The translations under genes and the position numbers were made by a program. This document shows positions 1-8,591 of a stretch of DNA of 64,000 bases, piece by piece. Position 1 is the first letter of the stretch; each line of letters opens with the position of its first letter. This DNA is from CAWCDJ01 sp963794265 (GTDB lineage: Bacteria > Acidobacteriota > Terriglobia > Bryobacterales > Bryobacteraceae). The stretch is from the NCBI GenBank assembly GCA_963794265.1, contig CAWCDJ010000005.1:682001-746000 (forward strand), written 5' to 3'. Under the pieces are notes generated by a model. The model did not search any database, was not told the origin of the DNA, and was given only the letters and a program-made list of their open reading frames with translations.

Positions 1-1
1 G

Positions 2-754
2 TCGCCCCAGGAACATGCGGGATCGCTGGATTTTCAGACACAGGCATTCTGCCAGTTTTGCCACACGGGACCGGAACTGACCCGCGCCAGTTTCACCTCC
101 GTGACCACGCGGGGTCCGATCGACTCCGTACTGACCGGGCAGCCCGGATCGCTCGAATTTCTATTCAGCGACACCGGCTTTTTCCAAACAGGTGTGCGCC
201 CCGCCTCCGAAGACCCCGGGCTCGACGGTGAGGACGATTTCGGCGCGCCATTCTCTTTAGCCGCGCGCGCTTCCCTGCAACCGCTGGCCATCACTGGCGC
301 ATTCAAGGTGCCCGGCCTCCGCAACGTGGAGTTCACCGGCCCCTACTTCCACAACGGCGGGCAGGCGACTCTCGAACAGGTGGTGGATTTCTACGCGCGC
401 GGCGGCGACTTTCCCGATTCGCCAAACCTTCCCGTCGAGATCATTCCGGTCCCCCTGAACACCGCTCAGCGAGCCGAGATCGTGGCCTTCCTCAAATCCC
501 TGAGCGACGACCGGGTCCGCTATGAGCGAGCGCCCTTCGACCACCCGGAGCTTTGCGTCCCGATAGGCTACCCGGCGGAACCGCAGGCCGACCCGGCGTT
601 CCCGTCGAGCGCCGTCGATCTGTGGGCGGGAATCCCCGCCGTCGGCCGCAAGGGCAATGCCGCGCCGCTCCAGACGTTAGAAGAACTGTTGCTGGGTATC
701 GGCACGGATGGAACCCGGGTCCACACGTTGACAGACCCCTGCACGATCCCCTAA
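2..754 (+). CDS. Di-heme cytochrome c peroxidase-like protein, C-terminal part (5' end outside window)
   Basis: The window opens inside this gene, and the frame is open from the first complete codon. About 250 residues are visible. A heme c attachment motif CQFCH lies at 50-64. The later FKVPGLRNV...GPYFHNGG block followed by LNTAQRAEIVAFLKSL is the signature of the C-terminal heme domain of MauG/bacterial cytochrome c peroxidases, which act in the periplasm. A tail of about 70 residues after the domain is poorly conserved in type. The TAA stop at 752-754 overlaps the stop of the convergent galE gene. The substrate cannot be told from the sequence; members reduce peroxide or oxidise protein or small-molecule substrates. 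The family call is firm and the exact function is open. Confidence 0.8.
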   Translation, partial: SPQEHAGSLDFQTQAFCQFCHTGPELTRASFTSVTTRGPIDSVLTGQPGSLEFLFSDTGFFQTGVRPASEDPGLDGEDDFGAPFSLAARASLQPLAITGAFKVPGLRNVEFTGPYFHNGGQATLEQVVDFYARGGDFPDSPNLPVEIIPVPLNTAQRAEIVAFLKSLSDDRVRYERAPFDHPELCVPIGYPAEPQADPAFPSSAVDLWAGIPAVGRKGNAAPLQTLEELLLGIGTDGTRVHTLTDPCTIP

Positions 755-1722
755 CGATTGGCCGCGAACTTCCAGGCATGGTCCACGACGGTTCGAAGGT
801 CGGTGTAGCGCGGGTTCCAACCCAGGCGGGCGCGGAGCTTGTCCGGCGCGGCCACCAGCGCCGGCGGGTCGCCTTCGCGGCGCGGACCGACGACGTAGGG
901 CACCTTGCGGCCGGTCACTTCCTCCACCGCGCGGATCACTTCCAGCACGCTGTGGCCGGTGCCGGTCCCGACGTTGAACTGATCGGACTCGCCTCCGTTC
1001 AACAGATGCTCGACCGCCAGGATATGGGCCTGCGCCAGGTCGTCCACATGAATGTAATCGCGGATGCAGGTGCCGTCCGGCGTAGGGTAATCGTCACCGA
1101 ACACGGTAATCGGCTCGCCGGTTTTCACGGCGCGCAGGATCAGCGGGATGAGGTGGGTCTCGGGCTCGTGCTCTTCGCCGAGATGGCCTTCCGGGTCGGC
1201 GCCCGAAGCGTTGAAATAGCGCAGGCAGACACTGGTCAGATGGTGCACCTCGTCGAACCAGTGGAGCAGCCGCTCGACCATCACCTTCGATTCGCCGTAC
1301 GGATTGACGGGCTGGATCGGGAACGTCTCCACAATCGGCGCGGTGTGCGGATTTCCATAGACCGCGGCGGTGGAAGAAAATACCATGTGCCGGACATTGT
1401 TCTGCATCATGGCTTCCAGCAGCGAGAGCGAGCCGCACACGTTATTCGAAAAGTAGCGGCCGGGCTCACGCATGGATTCGCCGACCGCGATGAAGGCGGC
1501 AAAGTGAATGACGGCGTCGGGGCGCCTCTGCCGCATGAGTTCCGCGAGAGCGCTGGTCTCGCGCAAGTTGAATTGGAACAGCCGGTTGGGCGGGACATTG
1601 TGCCGGTATCCTTTCGAGAGGTCGTCGACGATTACGACGTCATAACCCTGCTCGAGCAGAAGCCGGACGGTATGCGCGCCGATATAGCCCGCGCCGCCGG
1701 TGACCATGATTTTTGCTGGCAT
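751..1722 (-). CDS. galE: UDP-glucose 4-epimerase
   Basis: A 323-residue extended SDR enzyme that interconverts UDP-glucose and UDP-galactose in the cytoplasm, feeding surface polysaccharide and galactose metabolism. The NAD-binding motif GGAGYIG is at residues 9-15, the catalytic Ser/Thr lies in FSSTAAVYG (about 115-123), and the YxxxK pair is Y142/K146. RYFNASGADP and the C-terminal GDPPALVA block are typical of GalE. The ATG at 1720-1722 was chosen because it places MPAKIMVTGG at the family's usual N-terminus; the frame is open 11 codons further upstream. The gene is convergent with the preceding cytochrome gene, and the two stop codons share bases 752-753. Length is normal for the family. 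Confidence 0.95.
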   Translation of the reverse strand: MPAKIMVTGGAGYIGAHTVRLLLEQGYDVVIVDDLSKGYRHNVPPNRLFQFNLRETSALAELMRQRRPDAVIHFAAFIAVGESMREPGRYFSNNVCGSLSLLEAMMQNNVRHMVFSSTAAVYGNPHTAPIVETFPIQPVNPYGESKVMVERLLHWFDEVHHLTSVCLRYFNASGADPEGHLGEEHEPETHLIPLILRAVKTGEPITVFGDDYPTPDGTCIRDYIHVDDLAQAHILAVEHLLNGGESDQFNVGTGTGHSVLEVIRAVEEVTGRKVPYVVGPRREGDPPALVAAPDKLRARLGWNPRYTDLRTVVDHAWKFAANR

Positions 1723-1829
1723 CCAGACTCGATTGTAGTAGCATGACGGTTCCACGCCAAACCGTGCGCGCCTTTACGGTTGCAATCCACCCCCTCGGGA
1801 TCTCATGATGAAAGCGCGGCGGCAAAACA

Positions 1830-2630
1830 GTGAATCTAGCTCCCATTGCGCTGTTGGCGGTCGCGGGAACGATCCTTCCCGCGCAGGATCTCCCTCAGTG
1901 GGTCTTGAACCTGGCCCGGGTCAAGCGGCAGGCGCGCGCCAATTTCGTACAACTGCCCGACTATGCGTGTCACGAGACCGTCGAGCGCTACGCCAGAGAG
2001 GCTCGGTCCGACACATTCCGCCTGCTGGATACGCTGCACTTCGAAGTCGCCGTGATCGGTGGAAAGGAGATTTACGCCAAGGCGGCCGGCGGGCAGTTTG
2101 AAGAGACCGATCCCGGCCGGTTGGCGAAAGAGGGCGCCATCAACACCGGTTCCTTCGCCGCGACCGTGGACAACCTGTTTGTGAACGATAACAGCCGGAC
2201 CACCGGCTGGGGAGAGGATGCGGTAGGCAGCCGGCGGGCGATTCGTTACGATTTCTCGATTTCCGAGATGATGAGCGGAAATCTCGTGAGCAACGGCGTC
2301 ACGCAAGTGACCACGGAGGTCCGCGGCTCCTATTGGGCCGATGCGTCCACGTTCGACCTGGTCCGGGTGGAGGAACATGCCGTGGATATTCCACCGGCAC
2401 TCGGAATGGCGGACGTCTCGACGATTCTCGATTTTCGGCCCGTGGAGATCGGCAAAACGGAGGTGCTGCTGCCGAGCCGGGCGGAACTGACCATCACTGA
2501 GACCTCGGGCCGGCTGTCGCGGAACGTCACCGGATTTTCGGGGTGCCGGAAATATGCCAGCGAGTCGGTGATCCATTACGACGGCCCGGAAACGGCCACG
2601 CCGCCTGCAGCGCCGCCGAAGAAGAAGTAG
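1830..2630 (+). CDS. Exported protein of unknown function
   Basis: A 266-residue protein I do not recognise. It starts at GTG 1830; an in-frame stop at 1809-1811 leaves no earlier start. The first 19 residues form a signal peptide ending near LPAQ, so it is probably periplasmic. The mature part has a mixed alpha/beta look with a pair of cysteines (in YACHETV and FSGCRKY) about 200 residues apart that could form a disulfide. The C-terminus is a proline/lysine tail. Similar-looking exported proteins are frequent in Acidobacteriota genomes (inference from general style, not a search). It is followed 38 bp later by coaD on the same strand, so the two may be co-transcribed. Confidence 0.7.
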   Translation: MNLAPIALLAVAGTILPAQDLPQWVLNLARVKRQARANFVQLPDYACHETVERYAREARSDTFRLLDTLHFEVAVIGGKEIYAKAAGGQFEETDPGRLAKEGAINTGSFAATVDNLFVNDNSRTTGWGEDAVGSRRAIRYDFSISEMMSGNLVSNGVTQVTTEVRGSYWADASTFDLVRVEEHAVDIPPALGMADVSTILDFRPVEIGKTEVLLPSRAELTITETSGRLSRNVTGFSGCRKYASESVIHYDGPETATPPAAPPKKK

Positions 2631-2668
2631 AATTAGATGACACCCGAGGAAAGTGTACGGATCAAGAC

Positions 2669-3187
2669 TTGCCGCGTAAGCCGCCCAGCCTCATAGCTAT
2701 CTATCCCGGATCGTTCGACCCGATTACCAACGGGCATCTCGATCTGATCCAGCGCGGTTCGCGCATGTTCGACAATCTGGTGGTTTCCATCCTGCGAAAC
2801 GACGTAAAGAAACCGCTGTTTTCCGTGGAAGAGCGGACGGAGATGCTCCGCGAGGTGGTCCATGTCTACCCGAACGTGACGGTCGATTCCTTCGACGGCT
2901 TGCTGGTGGATCACGCGTCCGCGCACTCGGCGACGGTTCTGCTGCGCGGAATCCGGGCGATTTCCGACTACGAATACGAATTGCAGATGGCCCTGATGAA
3001 CCGGCGCCTGCGGCCCGATATCGAGACTGTTTTCATGATGTCCAACGAGGCCTACTCGTTTATCAGTTCCCGCCTGGTGAAAGAAGTTTTCGGTTTGGGC
3101 GGGAGTATTACCGGCCTGGTGCCGCCCTCCGTGGAGGCGCGCCTGCACCGGCGGATGAATCATACGAATCTTACAAAGGGGGCATAG
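2669..3187 (+). CDS. coaD: Phosphopantetheine adenylyltransferase
   Basis: Transfers AMP from ATP to 4'-phosphopantetheine, the penultimate step of coenzyme A synthesis. The nucleotidyltransferase motif is PGSFDPITNGH (residues 13-23, with the TxGH signature) and the C-terminal ISSRLVKE motif is present. The start is taken as TTG 2669, giving 172 residues. No ATG or GTG occurs in frame between the previous gene's end and the conserved IAIYPGSFDP, and an AGGAAAG stretch lies 15 bases upstream, which is rather far for a ribosome site. The frame itself stays open back into the preceding gene, but that part has no family similarity. The next gene starts 11 bp downstream. Confidence 0.95.
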   Translation: MPRKPPSLIAIYPGSFDPITNGHLDLIQRGSRMFDNLVVSILRNDVKKPLFSVEERTEMLREVVHVYPNVTVDSFDGLLVDHASAHSATVLLRGIRAISDYEYELQMALMNRRLRPDIETVFMMSNEAYSFISSRLVKEVFGLGGSITGLVPPSVEARLHRRMNHTNLTKGA

Positions 3188-3198
3188 TTTTTACCGTC

Positions 3199-4389
3199 AT
3201 GCAGGCAATCGCCAACCCAATTGCGGAACGCATCTCCCTGATCAGCGTTTCGTCCACCATGAAAGTCGCGGCGGACGCGGAAAAGCTTCGCAGCGAAGGC
3301 ATCGACGTCGTCGATTTTGGGGCCGGGGAGCCCGACTTCCCCACGCCCGATAATATTAAACAGGCTGCCGTCCGCGCGCTGGAGCAGAACTTCACCAAGT
3401 ACACCGCCACGGGTGGCACCGCCGAGCTGAAGAAGGCGGTGTGCGAGCGCCATGCGACCGATTTCGGCACGGACTACAAGCCTTCCGAGTGCCTCATCAC
3501 GGTGGGCGGCAAGCACCTGATTTTCAATCTGATGCAGGCGCTGGTGAACCCGGGGGACGAAGTAGTGATCCCGGTGCCCTATTGGGTGACCTACAAAGAC
3601 GTCGTGAACTACGCCGGCGGGAAATGCGTGTTCGTCGAAAGCGACGAGCAGCAGGGCTTCACGGTTACGGCTGCGATGATCGAAAAGCACCTGACGCCGC
3701 GCACCCGCATGGTGCTCATCAATTCGCCCTCCAACCCGAGCGGCGCCGTGATGGATCGCGGCGAATTCGAGAAGATCTTTCACGTTACCTCGAAGCGCGG
3801 CATCTACCTGATGACCGACGAGTGCTACTGCAAGTTCCTGTACGACAGCGAGCCGTTTTCGATCGCTTCGCTTCCGGGCGCGAAAGAGACGGTGCTGGTA
3901 GCCGGGTCGCTTTCGAAGACCTACGCGATGACCGGCTGGCGCGTGGGCTTCGGGCTGGTGCCGGCGCCCATCGTGAACGCCATGACCAAGCTACAGAGCC
4001 ATTCGACCTCGAATCCGACTTCGATTTCGCAGAAGGCCGGGGTGGAGGCGCTGCGCGGTCCGCAGGATTCCGTGGGCGCCATGCTGGCGGAATACAAGGC
4101 GCGCCGCGATTTTGTGGTGCGCCGGCTGCGCGCGATTCCGGGCGTAACCTGCGCCGAACCGCGCGGAGCGTTCTACGCATATCCGAACCTTTCGGTGGTG
4201 CTGGGGAACAACGGCATCGGCAGCACGCTGCAACTGGCCGAGCGCCTGTTGAGCGACGCGCATGTGGCGGTGGTTCCGGGCGAGGCGTTCGGCACCGAGC
4301 AGCACGTCCGGATCTCGTATGCGACGTCGCTCCACGAACTGGAGCGCGGACTGGAGCGGATCCATCAGTTCGTGGTGAAGAACTCGTAA
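3199..4389 (+). CDS. Class I pyridoxal-phosphate aminotransferase, aspartate aminotransferase type
   Basis: A 396-residue fold-type I aminotransferase, probably moving the amino group between aspartate and 2-oxoglutarate (subgroup I-gamma, as in thermophilic and many soil bacteria). The PLP Schiff-base lysine is K240 in SLSKTYAMTGWRVG. The cofactor-contacting N179 in NSPSNPSG and D207/Y210 in TDECY are present, as are the substrate-binding GAGEPDF (41-47) and the C-terminal arginine in VRISYA. It follows coaD by 11 bp and precedes manA by 3 bp, so the three are likely one transcript although their pathways are unrelated. Specificity could instead be for aromatic or prephenate substrates. Confidence 0.88.
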   Translation: MQAIANPIAERISLISVSSTMKVAADAEKLRSEGIDVVDFGAGEPDFPTPDNIKQAAVRALEQNFTKYTATGGTAELKKAVCERHATDFGTDYKPSECLITVGGKHLIFNLMQALVNPGDEVVIPVPYWVTYKDVVNYAGGKCVFVESDEQQGFTVTAAMIEKHLTPRTRMVLINSPSNPSGAVMDRGEFEKIFHVTSKRGIYLMTDECYCKFLYDSEPFSIASLPGAKETVLVAGSLSKTYAMTGWRVGFGLVPAPIVNAMTKLQSHSTSNPTSISQKAGVEALRGPQDSVGAMLAEYKARRDFVVRRLRAIPGVTCAEPRGAFYAYPNLSVVLGNNGIGSTLQLAERLLSDAHVAVVPGEAFGTEQHVRISYATSLHELERGLERIHQFVVKNS

Positions 4390-4392
4390 GCA

Positions 4393-5196
4393 ATGTCTCA
4401 ACCCCTTCGCCTCACACCTTCTTTGCGGGAGAAGGTGTGGGGCAAAACCTGTCTGGAGCCGTGGTTCCCGAATGCGCCGCGGCCTGTCGGCGAGGCCTGG
4501 TTTCTGGCCGATCGCGAACTGCCGCTGCTGATCAAGCTGATCTTCACTTCCGAGCGGCTCTCGGTGCAGGTGCATCCCGACGATGGCGAAGATGGGCCGC
4601 GAGGCAAGACCGAGATGTGGCACATCCTGGATGCCGAGCCGGGGGCGACCATCGCTGTAGGGTTCCGCGAGCCGCTCACGCGCGAGCGGCTGTGGGAAGC
4701 CACGCGCACGGGGGAAGTGGAGCGCCTGCTGAACTGGATCCCGGTCAAGCCCGGGGAAACTTATTTCACTCCGGCGCACACGGTCCACGCCATCGGCGCG
4801 GGCATTGTGCTGTGCGAGATCCAGCAGAATTCGGACGTGACTTACCGCCTGTGGGATTATGGGCGGCCGCGCGAGATCCACGTGGAAAAAGCCGTGCCCG
4901 TTTCGGACCTGACGGTGCACCCCGGCGCCTCGCATCCAGTGCCCAAAGGCGATGGGCGCGCGGAACTGGTGCGGTCCAGGCACTTCGTGACGGAACTGGT
5001 GGAAATGGGCGCCGGCCAAACGTGCACATTCCCGGCCGAGCAATGCCAGAACTGGATCTGTCTTGCGGGAAAGGGACAGATCGGCGCCGAAACCTGCGCC
5101 CCGGGCGAGGTTTGGCTGCTGCCGGATTCAGGCGAGCAGCCGGCCTTTCATTCCGAATCGGGCGCGCGCTTTCTGCGAACCTGGGTGCCTTCCTGA
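4393..5196 (+). CDS. manA: Mannose-6-phosphate isomerase, class I
   Basis: A 267-residue cupin metalloenzyme that interconverts fructose-6-phosphate and mannose-6-phosphate, giving mannose for GDP-sugars and surface polysaccharide. The zinc-site pieces are visible: VQVHPDD, KTEMWHIL, the AHTVHAIG histidine and EIQQNSDVTYRLWDYGR. The protein is shorter than E. coli ManA (about 390 residues), as is usual for the compact bacterial class I form. It begins 3 bp after the aminotransferase stop. Downstream it is convergent with the aldo/keto reductase gene, and a double-hairpin repeat fills the 57 bp between the two. Confidence 0.9.
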   Translation: MSQPLRLTPSLREKVWGKTCLEPWFPNAPRPVGEAWFLADRELPLLIKLIFTSERLSVQVHPDDGEDGPRGKTEMWHILDAEPGATIAVGFREPLTRERLWEATRTGEVERLLNWIPVKPGETYFTPAHTVHAIGAGIVLCEIQQNSDVTYRLWDYGRPREIHVEKAVPVSDLTVHPGASHPVPKGDGRAELVRSRHFVTELVEMGAGQTCTFPAEQCQNWICLAGKGQIGAETCAPGEVWLLPDSGEQPAFHSESGARFLRTWVPS

Positions 5197-5208
5197 TCGT
5201 CCTGCGGA

Positions 5209-5249
5209 CGTGCCTTCGGCGCGTGGACAGGCCGGGAGGCCTATCCTAC
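5209..5249. repeat. Stop-associated double-hairpin repeat, copy A
   Basis: Hairpin 1 is CGTGCC-TTC-GGCGCG at 5209-5223 (one G-T pair). Hairpin 2 is AGGCC-GGGA-GGCCT at 5229-5242, followed by ATCCTAC. It lies between two convergent genes, 12 bp after the manA stop and 4 bp from the reductase stop. Other copies are at 12.06, 17.8, 37.34, 38.67, 48.54 and 49.55 kb. It may act as a bidirectional terminator, but there is no T-tract. Confidence 0.75.
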
Positions 5250-5253
5250 TCAC

Positions 5254-6192
5254 TTACGCGTCTACGTGGTGCTGGAAGAAATGGTCGAGCGCCATTTTGT
5301 TCCTGGGAGCGAGTTCGTCGGAGAGGCGCTTCATCTCCTCGCGCGGCATCGGGCGAAAGGCTTTGGCAACCGCCACGTTGCGCTCCAGGTGCTCGGGCTT
5401 CGGCATCCCGATGACGGCAGCGGCTACCGGCAGCGACATCGTATACTGAATCAACTTTTCATACGGCGCCTGGCCCACCAGTGCGTCCTGCGCGAAGATC
5501 TTCATGGCGGTCACCCCCATCTTCTTGCCGAGCGCCACCGGCAGCGCCGTGGTTTCGAAGCTCGAAGCCGCGCCCTTGACCTGGCTGCGCATGGCCGCGT
5601 TGAGGGCCATCTGGGTGCAGTCGAACGTGTGGCGTTCGAGCGCGGTCTTCAGCACGTCCGGAAACGCGTGGCAGGTGACGCCGATGAAGCGCGTCATCTT
5701 CTGCTCCTTGGCTTTCACGACGGCGTTATAGACCCCGTTCTTCGCCTCGATGGCTGCGAGGTCGTCCGGACCCATCAGGGCATGAATGTGAAGCAGATCG
5801 AGGTGGTCCACCTGAAGGCGCTTCAGGCTGGTATCGAGCGTCCGCATAAACGCGTCGTAGTTGCGCACGCTGATTTTGGAGGCCAGCCAGATGCCTTTGC
5901 GTCCGCGCGCCTTCAGCACTTTGCCGATGCGCACCTGGCTCTCGCCGTTGGTTCCGTAGTCGTCGGCAGTGTCGATGTAGTTGATGCCGAGGTCGAGCGC
6001 GCGGTTCAGGATCTCGATGCCCTTCTCTTCGCCGTAGCCGACGAACCGGCTGCCGCCGCCGAACGCCAGAATGGAAACCTGGGCGCCCGTGCCGCCCAGC
6101 GTGCGCATCGGCATGCCGGTGGCCGAGATCAGTGGGGTGGCGACCGCGCCTAAAGCGGCGGTGCCGAGAAAATCGCGACGGGAGATGCTCAT
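5254..6192 (-). CDS. Tat-exported aldo/keto reductase
   Basis: A 312-residue NAD(P)H-dependent oxidoreductase with a twin-arginine signal (SRRDFLGTA, residues 4-12), so it is folded with cofactor and exported. The AKR catalytic tetrad is recognisable: D74 and Y79 in YIDTADDYG, K106 in LASKIS, and a histidine in LDLLHIHAL (135 or 137). The substrate is unknown. The ATG is preceded by a good ribosome site, AAGGAG, whose first A's belong to the TAA stop of the SBBP/BNR gene 9 bp upstream, so translation is probably coupled. This is the last gene of the glmS operon-like run. Sugar substrates are plausible but unproved. Confidence 0.85.
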   Translation of the reverse strand: MSISRRDFLGTAALGAVATPLISATGMPMRTLGGTGAQVSILAFGGGSRFVGYGEEKGIEILNRALDLGINYIDTADDYGTNGESQVRIGKVLKARGRKGIWLASKISVRNYDAFMRTLDTSLKRLQVDHLDLLHIHALMGPDDLAAIEAKNGVYNAVVKAKEQKMTRFIGVTCHAFPDVLKTALERHTFDCTQMALNAAMRSQVKGAASSFETTALPVALGKKMGVTAMKIFAQDALVGQAPYEKLIQYTMSLPVAAAVIGMPKPEHLERNVAVAKAFRPMPREEMKRLSDELAPRNKMALDHFFQHHVDA

Positions 6193-6201
6193 GGTGGCTC
6201 C

Positions 6202-8586
6202 TTATGGGAGCCTATCATGCTTCGGCCGGCCCGAGACAATCGCCGGCGGGCGGCGGCGGTTGGAGCCGATCCCGGAGAGAAATGCAGACTGCGTCTTGAA
6301 AGTATCCTGAAACGGATAGGCAAGCGGGAAATCGGGCGATACCGTCCAGCCGGCAACGTATACGCCGCCCCGACCGTTCGTCGCCAAACCAGTGCCGTAG
6401 TCGACATTGCTTCCGCCCAGGTAAGTGGCGTAACTCAAGCCGTTTGTGGCGCCGTCCCAGGCGGCGACAAAAGCATTGGAGATGCCGGCAAGCGACGTCT
6501 GGATCACGTTCACCGGCAGGTCGGGAGAATTCGTCGAACCCGCAACATACGTGTTTCCGGCCGCATCGCCGGCGACGGCAGTGGCATAGTCCGTTCCGCT
6601 CCCCCCGAAGTAGGTGGCGAACAGGAGAGCGGAGCCGTCGCGCTTCCAGGTTGCGGCCCATGCGTCCCCCGATCCCGCATTTCGGGTTTGAGTCGGATAC
6701 ATGAGGGGCAGGTCCGGCGAATCCGTCGTTCCGGCAAGGTGGATGCCGCCGGCGCCATCGAGCGCGATGGCCGTCGCGCTGTCTTCGCCGGTTCCGCCGA
6801 AGTATGTCGACCACGCCAGTTGCGAGCCCGAGGGGTCGAGTACGGCTAGGAAAGCATCCTTTCTGCCGCCGGAATGCGCCTGCACCGCTCCGGAGACCGG
6901 AAAATCGAACGAATCCGTGCTGCCCGCGATATACGCACGGCCCGCGGCATCCACCGCGATGCCCCAGCCCAAATCGGCTCCGATGCCCCCCAGGTAAGTA
7001 GCGTAAACGATCCTGGTCCCGGTGCGATCGAGTTTCAAGGCAAAGGCATCCGGCTGCTTGAAGGCGGTCTCGATGGCATACAGCTTTCCGCTGCTCCAAG
7101 CAAGACTGGGCACGTCCTGTTCCGGGATCGTGGTGGAAGGCCACCCCCATGTCGCGCCGCTGTCATGACTCACATACAGACCGCCGCTGGTCCCGGCCCA
7201 AATGGTGGACGACACGCTCGGATCGACCAACAGGGATCGGACATAGTTGAGTGGGGTCGGCCATGAGCCAAGGCTCCAATGCGCCCCGCCGTCGTCGCTT
7301 CGGTAGACACCTGGCACTACCGTTGTCGAGGCAAAGAGCGTCTGCGGCTGTTGAGGATCGATCGCCAGTGCCATGACGTCGGTGCTGCGGGTAAATCCGT
7401 CGGCCAGAATCGTCCAGGTCAGCCCGCCATCCAGGCTCTTGCGGACTCCTTCGGGTGTCCCGGCGTAGATCGTGGCCGGGTTGGATGGATCCAGTACCAC
7501 ATTATGGACGAAGAACTGTTCGTCCGGAGGAGCCACCAGGCCTGTGGACGACCAGGAATTGCCGGCATCCGGGCTCTTGTAGAGGCCATCGTCGGCGGCG
7601 GCATAAAGAGTCGACGGATTCTTCGGATCGATCGCAACCATGCGGACGAACCGGCCTGCCAGGACACTGTTCCAGGATTGCCCGCCATCCGTGCTCTTCA
7701 TCAGGCCGGGGGGCGAAAGTGAGCTGACGTAGATGGTTTGCGGGTGAGACGGGTCCATCGCTACCGAGAAGGGCGTCACGGTGAGTGGCAGGGTATCCCA
7801 ATGCGCCCCGCCATTGACGGACTTGTAAAGCCCGGATGAGAGCGCGAGATACAGCAACTGCGGATTAGATGGATCTGCGGCGATCGAATAGACCGTCGCG
7901 GCGGGAAGGCCTTCCATAAACCCCTGCCAGTGCGCACCGGAATCGCCGGTCCGGAACACCTGCGCCGTGGTGATGACGCTCTGAAATGCGTTCACCGTGG
8001 GAATGCCGCCGGTGCTCCAGCCGGTCAGGTAGACCGCGCCGGTCCGGTCGACGGCCAGTCCCGCGACGGTATTCTCCGATGGATCGAGGGGCAGCAGCGT
8101 AGCATACAGCAGTCTCGAGCCGTCGGCACTCAGCTTTGCCGCGTAGATGCCGTAATGCAGAGTGTCCCCTGGAAAAGGCGTCAGGTTCGGAAGATTGCCA
8201 CTGGTGGCACCGGTCAGATAGATGTTGTCGGAAGCATCCAGTGCCACGGAGGTGACCGTATCGTCACCCATCCCGTCGATATAAGTCGAAAAAATCAGCC
8301 CGCTGCCGTCCGGAGTGAACTTGGAAACGAAGATGGCCGGGCAGGGCTGCGGCTCCGCGCCGCACCCTCCGCCGGAGTAGGTGCGCTGGAAGGCGCCCCC
8401 CGTGGTGGGAAAATCCGCCGCAGCGGTGTTTCCCGCGACCACAATGTTACCGGCCTGATCTACGGCGACGGCTTGCGCGCTGGTTGGGCCGCGACCGCCC
8501 AGAAGCGTGGAAAACTGAAGCTGCGGCGCAACCCCAGCGGCCAAGCCGGAAGCGGCCGTCAGGGCAAGAAACAATCCGCATTTCAT
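6202..8586 (-). CDS. Secreted SBBP/BNR-repeat beta-propeller protein
   Basis: A 794-residue exported protein with a signal peptide in the first 17-20 residues. Its architecture is a sandwich. The N-terminal roughly 200 residues carry SBBP-type repeats (VAVDQAGNIVVAGNT, VALDASDNIYLTG). A middle section (about 205-500) carries BNR/sialidase-like repeats with DGG.SW or GGAHW Asp-box motifs. The C-terminal roughly 280 residues return to SBBP repeats (YATYLGG...G.AVDAAGRAYIAGSTDS). These are beta-propeller folds. Such proteins are extracellular or surface-exposed in Acidobacteriota, but no enzymatic role can be assigned. The last 15 residues are arginine/proline rich and unlike the repeats. The gene sits 5 bp after the yjbQ gene and 9 bp before the reductase. 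Confidence 0.85.
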   Translation of the reverse strand: MKCGLFLALTAASGLAAGVAPQLQFSTLLGGRGPTSAQAVAVDQAGNIVVAGNTAAADFPTTGGAFQRTYSGGGCGAEPQPCPAIFVSKFTPDGSGLIFSTYIDGMGDDTVTSVALDASDNIYLTGATSGNLPNLTPFPGDTLHYGIYAAKLSADGSRLLYATLLPLDPSENTVAGLAVDRTGAVYLTGWSTGGIPTVNAFQSVITTAQVFRTGDSGAHWQGFMEGLPAATVYSIAADPSNPQLLYLALSSGLYKSVNGGAHWDTLPLTVTPFSVAMDPSHPQTIYVSSLSPPGLMKSTDGGQSWNSVLAGRFVRMVAIDPKNPSTLYAAADDGLYKSPDAGNSWSSTGLVAPPDEQFFVHNVVLDPSNPATIYAGTPEGVRKSLDGGLTWTILADGFTRSTDVMALAIDPQQPQTLFASTTVVPGVYRSDDGGAHWSLGSWPTPLNYVRSLLVDPSVSSTIWAGTSGGLYVSHDSGATWGWPSTTIPEQDVPSLAWSSGKLYAIETAFKQPDAFALKLDRTGTRIVYATYLGGIGADLGWGIAVDAAGRAYIAGSTDSFDFPVSGAVQAHSGGRKDAFLAVLDPSGSQLAWSTYFGGTGEDSATAIALDGAGGIHLAGTTDSPDLPLMYPTQTRNAGSGDAWAATWKRDGSALLFATYFGGSGTDYATAVAGDAAGNTYVAGSTNSPDLPVNVIQTSLAGISNAFVAAWDGATNGLSYATYLGGSNVDYGTGLATNGRGGVYVAGWTVSPDFPLAYPFQDTFKTQSAFLSGIGSNRRRPPAIVSGRPKHDRLP

Positions 8587-8591
8587 GAGCC

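Noticed and set aside
553..1746. 397-residue plus-strand open frame antisense to galE
   Set aside because: galE is unmistakable on the other strand; the antisense frame is a high-GC artefact.
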